DNA from: Acidobacteriota bacterium
GTDB lineage: Bacteria; Acidobacteriota; Blastocatellia; RBC074
DNA: 8,188 nucleotides
Assembly: GCA_013140935.1 (NCBI GenBank)
Contig: JABFSD010000418.1
Location: 1-8,188, forward strand
Direction: 5' to 3'
Part shown: positions 4,591 to 8,188 of the stretch, in pieces
Numbering within the stretch: position 1 is the stretch's first letter
Layout of the letters: every line of letters starts with the position of its first letter
Program-made: the position numbers and the translations under genes
Notes under the pieces: model-generated
The model's input: the letters and a program-made list of their open reading frames with translations, nothing else
The model's database searches: none
What the model was told of the DNA's origin: nothing

Positions 4591-6600
4591 ATGATGCGCG
4601 CCGTTATGCAACACATCTGGCAATGGACAACGCATCAATCTTTCAATCGTCGCCACTGGCTGATGCTTGGCCTATTGCCGCTGTTGATAGTTGCTCTCAC
4701 CGCCGCCGTATCTTATCGCCGCGCGCAGCAGGCCCTCACGCAAGCGCGCGCGCAGGCTGCGACAACGGCGGGGGTGGTTTTTCAGAAAACCGTATTGACC
4801 GCGCCCGACGCTGACGGACTCACGCTCATTCAAAACCGTCGCGCCCTTCGCAGCCTTGTTGCGTGGCGTGGCGACCTGTGGGCCGCGACCGAAGGCGGCT
4901 TGTTGCGCATCACGAATGACGGCGCAGTGCGGCGCGCTTATTCCGTGTTTGACGGCTTGCCTGCCAGCGACCTGACAGCCATCGAAATCTTTCAAAATCA
5001 GTTGTGGCTCGGTACGCGCGAACAGGGCTTGGTGAGTTTCGATGGCGAACGCTTTGCGCGCTACATGTGGCCGCAGCACGACGCCAAAGCCGTGACGACG
5101 CTGAAAGAAGATCAAGGACGTTTGTTGATCGGCACTTTCGCGGGCGGCTTGCTCACGTTTGACGGCGCGCGTTTTGAAGAGGTGAAAGCCGTCAACGAAC
5201 GCTTGCGCGGTGTAACGCTGATCGAACGCCACGCCACGCGGCTTTATGTAGGTACGTTCGCCGATGGCCTCTGGCGCAATGAAGCCGCGCGCTGGCAACG
5301 CCTCACCGTGAACGAAGGCTTACCCGCCAATCGCATCGTCGGTGTGATTGAACAGGCAGAACGAATTTTGATCGCTACTGATTTCGGCCTGGCCTCAGTC
5401 CCGCGCTCTTTTGAACGCGCTGAAACGATTGCCACACACGCTACGCTTGCGGGCTTGCAACAATGGCAAGGCCGCGTGTGGGCGGTGAACGAAAGCGGCG
5501 CGCTGTATGAATTCGCCCACCGCCAACTCACGCCGCACGAATGGCGCAAGCCGGTTGAGACAACTGACAGCCGCTTGCTCATACGCGAAGGTGCGCTTTG
5601 GTTGATGAGCAGCGCAGGCGCGTGGGGCGTCACGATGAATGGCAAGCGTCCTCAACTCACGCCGTTTGCGCAAACGCCAATCGCATTAGCTGACAACATC
5701 GTCGCGGCGCTCGCGTTGGATGACACCGGCAATCTGTGGGCGGGCGCGTTCCGTCACGGCGTAAGCGTCCTCAGCCACGAAGGGCAACTCATCAAACAAC
5801 TCAATCAACCCGAAGCGCGCGAGATCAATGCGATCAGTTATGACGCAGCGACGCGGCGGATGTTGGTGGCGACGACGCAAGGATTGTGGCAGGCACCAAA
5901 TCATCTGAATGACCGCTGGCAAATGTCACGAATCGAAACCGGCTTGCCTGCGCGCAACGTAGCCAGCCTCACCCGCTGGAACGAACATCTCGCACTCGCC
6001 GCCAGTCGCGGCCTCGCGCTCGGCACAGACAAACAATGGCGCTTGCTCACTACCGTGCAAGGCCTGCCCAGCAATAGCGCGTATGCCGTGCAAGCCGTCG
6101 GACGCAAGCTTTACGTCGGCACGTTGAGCGGCTTGTCAGTGATCGAGAACGGCCACGTCACGCACACCTTTACCACCGCCAACTCATCGCTCACGCATCA
6201 CTGGGTTACGGCGCTTACCACTGTCGGCGATCAGCTTTTCGTCGGCACTTACGGCGGAGGCGTTTATGCGCTCACGCCCGCCGGTACGCTCGCCAGTCTC
6301 AAGGGCGAATTCGATGCGGCGTTCGTCAACCCCAACGCTTTGGTGAGCGACGGCACGCATTTATTGATCGGCACGCTCAACGGCGCATTCGTTTTCGACA
6401 CCGTCACGCAACGCGCACAACGACTCACGCGCGAATTGCCCGCCGCGCAAGTGTTGAGCGTCGCCGCCGACGAACGCGCCTTTTGGTTTGGCACAACCAG
6501 CGGGCTGTTGAGAGTTGCCAAATCAACTTACCTGGCTAATCGGCGAGATGATGAGTCCCATCACTCTCATAACTCCCATAACTCCCACGGGGCTAACTAA
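4591..6600 (+). CDS. membrane-anchored periplasmic protein with 14 propeller-blade repeats
   Basis: The protein has 669 residues. It has a short basic N-terminus, one transmembrane helix at about 23-41 (preceded by Arg20-Arg21, so the rest should face the periplasm), a linker, then fourteen repeats of the type L-W/Y-x-G/A-T-x-x-G-L at roughly 40-residue spacing. Their cores lie near 96, 138, 178, 218, 259, 296, 336, 382, 424, 467, 507, 549, 591 and 631. Several carry the GLPAxxLTAI-type turn (122, 243, 451, 491) of two-component regulator propellers (Reg_prop family). Fourteen blades fit two seven-bladed beta-propellers, as in the sensor domains of hybrid two-component systems. Here there is no Y_Y_Y domain, histidine kinase, GGDEF or DNA-binding domain after them. 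A ligand- or protein-binding role is inferred; the ligand is unknown. The C-terminus is a short His/Ser/Asn-rich tail. The next gene starts 13 nt downstream. Confidence 0.87.
   Translation: MMRAVMQHIWQWTTHQSFNRRHWLMLGLLPLLIVALTAAVSYRRAQQALTQARAQAATTAGVVFQKTVLTAPDADGLTLIQNRRALRSLVAWRGDLWAATEGGLLRITNDGAVRRAYSVFDGLPASDLTAIEIFQNQLWLGTREQGLVSFDGERFARYMWPQHDAKAVTTLKEDQGRLLIGTFAGGLLTFDGARFEEVKAVNERLRGVTLIERHATRLYVGTFADGLWRNEAARWQRLTVNEGLPANRIVGVIEQAERILIATDFGLASVPRSFERAETIATHATLAGLQQWQGRVWAVNESGALYEFAHRQLTPHEWRKPVETTDSRLLIREGALWLMSSAGAWGVTMNGKRPQLTPFAQTPIALADNIVAALALDDTGNLWAGAFRHGVSVLSHEGQLIKQLNQPEAREINAISYDAATRRMLVATTQGLWQAPNHLNDRWQMSRIETGLPARNVASLTRWNEHLALAASRGLALGTDKQWRLLTTVQGLPSNSAYAVQAVGRKLYVGTLSGLSVIENGHVTHTFTTANSSLTHHWVTALTTVGDQLFVGTYGGGVYALTPAGTLASLKGEFDAAFVNPNALVSDGTHLLIGTLNGAFVFDTVTQRAQRLTRELPAAQVLSVAADERAFWFGTTSGLLRVAKSTYLANRRDDESHHSHNSHNSHGAN
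6568..6585 (+). repeat. two tandem copies of CATAACTCC in the propeller gene's 3' end
   Basis: CATAACTCC occurs at 6568-6576 and 6577-6585, followed by CAC. Each copy encodes His-Asn-Ser, giving a tail with five histidines (657, 658, 660, 663, 666) in the last 13 residues. The in-frame 9-nt unit suggests growth by slippage. Confidence 0.7.
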
Positions 6601-6613
6601 CCGACAACCAATC

Positions 6614-8188
6614 ATGAAACTCATCAGACATCTCAGTGAAAGTGAACGCGCCATCCTCTCGATTGTGTTCGTGATGGCGATGGTGACAGCGATGTTGATT
6701 TACCTATTGCTTGCGCCGCCGTTGAAGTCGCGCGCGCAATCGGGCGCGTTGATTCCCACCGGCAAAGACGCGCCGGACGCTTCGGTGTTGTCGCTCGCCG
6801 AGATGAGCGTGAATGTCTTGATCGACAACCAGCACGCGATGGTTGCGGTGCGGCAGGTATTCGAGAATCGCACCGCGCAACAACTCGAAGGCAAGTATCT
6901 TTTCGCCTTGCCGCCACAGGCTTCATTGAGTGATTTTGCGATTTGGGAAAACGATCAGCGGCTGCCTGGCGTAGTCTATGAAAAGCGCCGCGCCAATCAG
7001 CTTTACGCGCAACTTAAAACCGAAGTCGTTGATCCCGGCTTGTTGCAACAAGACGATGAACACGGCGGCGCGTCGGCGTTCTCAGCCAAAGTCTTTCCGA
7101 TTCCGGCTTACGGCACGAAGCGCGTCGAGTTGAGTTACACCGAAAGCCTGCCCATCGAAAATCTCGGCGCTCACTTTCGCTTTCCGCTCAAGGCTTCGCA
7201 CGGAGCGCCACAACGCGCCGGACGTTTGCATCTGCGCGTTCAGTTGCTGAGCGATTTGCCGATGACGCCGTTGGTGTTGGCGTCGGGGCAATATGGCTTG
7301 CAATCACAAAAGCAAACCGCGAGCGAAACCTTGTATGAAGGCGAATCGCTCAACGTCGAACTCAACGAAGACCTCGCGTTCAGTTACGGTTTGACCGTGG
7401 CGCAAAGCGCGTTGAGCTTCATCGCGCACCGCGCGCCCGAACGCATCACGGCTTACGACTTGCGCGATCCGTCGTTGGCGCAACCTCGTCCCGACGGCTA
7501 TTTCGAAGCGCGCGCCGTGTTCAACGAACAAACCAAACAAACTTCCATACAAACCTCTGGCGCGCCGCGCAACCTGATGCTGTTGCTCGACACGTCGCTC
7601 TCGATGCACGGCGAAAAGCTCAAGCGCGCCGTCGAAGCGTTGGACTATTTGTTGCACGCTTGTGCGCCGCACGATCATTTCAACCTCGTGCTATTCAACG
7701 ACGAAGCCCGCGCGTTTGAAACGAAACCCGTCACGGCTTCGCCCGAAAACATCGAACGCGCGTTGGCTTTTGTGAAAGCCTCTTATCTCGGCGGCGGTAC
7801 GAATCTCGCGCAAGCCTTGCGCAAAGGCATCGAACTCAGCGCGGCTTTCCCGACGGGCGAACGCAGCCTGTTGTTGATCTCTGACGCGAACGCTACGCGG
7901 CAGACGATTCAGACCAAGCCATTGTTGAATGCGTTCAATCAAGCGAATCAGGCTGCGCCGACGCGCTTTTATGCGCTGGCGTTGGGCAGCGACGCCAACG
8001 ACAAATTGCTGGTCGAACTCACACAGGCGACGCACGGCTATTTCACGCAAGCCCGCGAGACCGAAAGCATCGCGCCGCAATTGCAATTGCTGTTTGCGCA
8101 CCTGGCGCGGCCTGTGATTGAAAATATGCGATTCGACGGCGCAGCGTTTTCGCAGGTTTATGCGACGCAGGAAGGCTATAGTTTCGAC
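6614..8188 (+). CDS. membrane-anchored VIT + VWA domain protein (3'-truncated by window)
   Basis: The frame is open from the ATG at 6614 to the window edge, 525 residues so far. A transmembrane helix at about 13-33 (LSIVFVMAMVTAMLIYLLLA) follows a short basic N-terminus, so the rest should be periplasmic. A VIT domain spans about 57-185, with VRQVFENRTAQQLEGKYLF, FAIWENDQRLPG, KRRANQLYAQL and AKVFPIPAYGTKRVELSYTE as typical elements. A von Willebrand factor A domain follows at about 318-480. It keeps a full metal-binding MIDAS: DTSLS (Asp326, Ser328, Ser330), Thr396 in GGGTN and Asp424 in LISDA. This is the architecture of inter-alpha-trypsin-inhibitor heavy-chain-like bacterial proteins, which bind partners through a divalent metal. 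Some bacterial relatives are sortase or exosortase substrates; whether this one has a C-terminal sorting signal lies outside the window. No clear Shine-Dalgarno is seen, so expression may depend on the gene 13 nt upstream. Confidence 0.9.
   Translation, partial: MKLIRHLSESERAILSIVFVMAMVTAMLIYLLLAPPLKSRAQSGALIPTGKDAPDASVLSLAEMSVNVLIDNQHAMVAVRQVFENRTAQQLEGKYLFALPPQASLSDFAIWENDQRLPGVVYEKRRANQLYAQLKTEVVDPGLLQQDDEHGGASAFSAKVFPIPAYGTKRVELSYTESLPIENLGAHFRFPLKASHGAPQRAGRLHLRVQLLSDLPMTPLVLASGQYGLQSQKQTASETLYEGESLNVELNEDLAFSYGLTVAQSALSFIAHRAPERITAYDLRDPSLAQPRPDGYFEARAVFNEQTKQTSIQTSGAPRNLMLLLDTSLSMHGEKLKRAVEALDYLLHACAPHDHFNLVLFNDEARAFETKPVTASPENIERALAFVKASYLGGGTNLAQALRKGIELSAAFPTGERSLLLISDANATRQTIQTKPLLNAFNQANQAAPTRFYALALGSDANDKLLVELTQATHGYFTQARETESIAPQLQLLFAHLARPVIENMRFDGAAFSQVYATQEGYSFD

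Noticed and set aside
4405..4656. 84-codon N-terminal extension of ThiD
   Set aside because: ThiD proteins start just before the TIAGFDPSGG motif. The extension shows no family character, crosses the extended -10 element and overlaps the divergent gene's start.
4672..5298. 208-codon open frame on the minus strand
   Set aside because: It is antisense to the propeller repeats, with no start signal or recognisable domain. Long antisense frames are common in GC-rich coding DNA.
7304..8101. Two open frames on the minus strand opposite the VIT/VWA gene
   Set aside because: They mirror the codon pattern of the real gene, are rich in Arg/Gln/Ala and have no family resemblance.

Overview
The window reads as chromosomal DNA of a GC-rich, Gram-negative-type bacterium. 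The best guess is Acidobacteriota, class Blastocatellia. This rests mainly on the secreted protein at 592-1536, which resembles a family I associate with that class, and on the mix of membrane-anchored beta-propeller and VIT/VWA proteins. It is an inference; there is no rRNA or other strong marker here. I see no tRNA, rRNA, CRISPR array, integrase or insertion sequence.

Layout. (1) 1-282, + strand: the C-terminal BRCT domain of NAD-dependent DNA ligase LigA, cut by the window edge. (2) 283-591: a 309-base gap. It holds a weak hairpin after ligA, a well-formed sigma-70-type promoter with an AT-rich upstream stretch (361-422), and a run of three stem-loops ending in a perfect hairpin plus T-run (508-542). 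Together they outline a short structured RNA of about 113 nt, or a terminator-controlled leader of the next gene. (3) 592-1536, + strand: a secreted protein of unknown function. (4) 1538-4404, - strand: thiD (3625-4404) followed, with an ATGA overlap, by a protein with the full-length fold of an anaerobic class III ribonucleotide reductase (NrdD). The expected active-site cysteines and the glycyl-radical glycine appear to be replaced. (5) 4405-4590: a divergent promoter region with a perfect inverted repeat. (6) 4591 to beyond 8188, + strand: a membrane-anchored periplasmic protein with fourteen propeller-blade repeats, then, 13 nt later, a membrane-anchored VIT + VWA domain protein that runs off the window.

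How the genes may work together. ThiD and the NrdD-like protein look co-transcribed and translationally coupled, and they converge tail-to-tail on the secreted protein with a single base between stop codons. The propeller and VIT/VWA proteins look like a two-gene (or longer) unit of surface or periplasmic interaction modules; neither shows an enzymatic or kinase domain in the window.

The most noteworthy items are the apparently radical-dead NrdD paralogue coupled to thiD, the promoter-to-terminator RNA unit at 394-542, and a palindrome of dispersed-repeat appearance read in frame inside the NrdD-like gene. All family comparisons are from memory of the families, not from searches.
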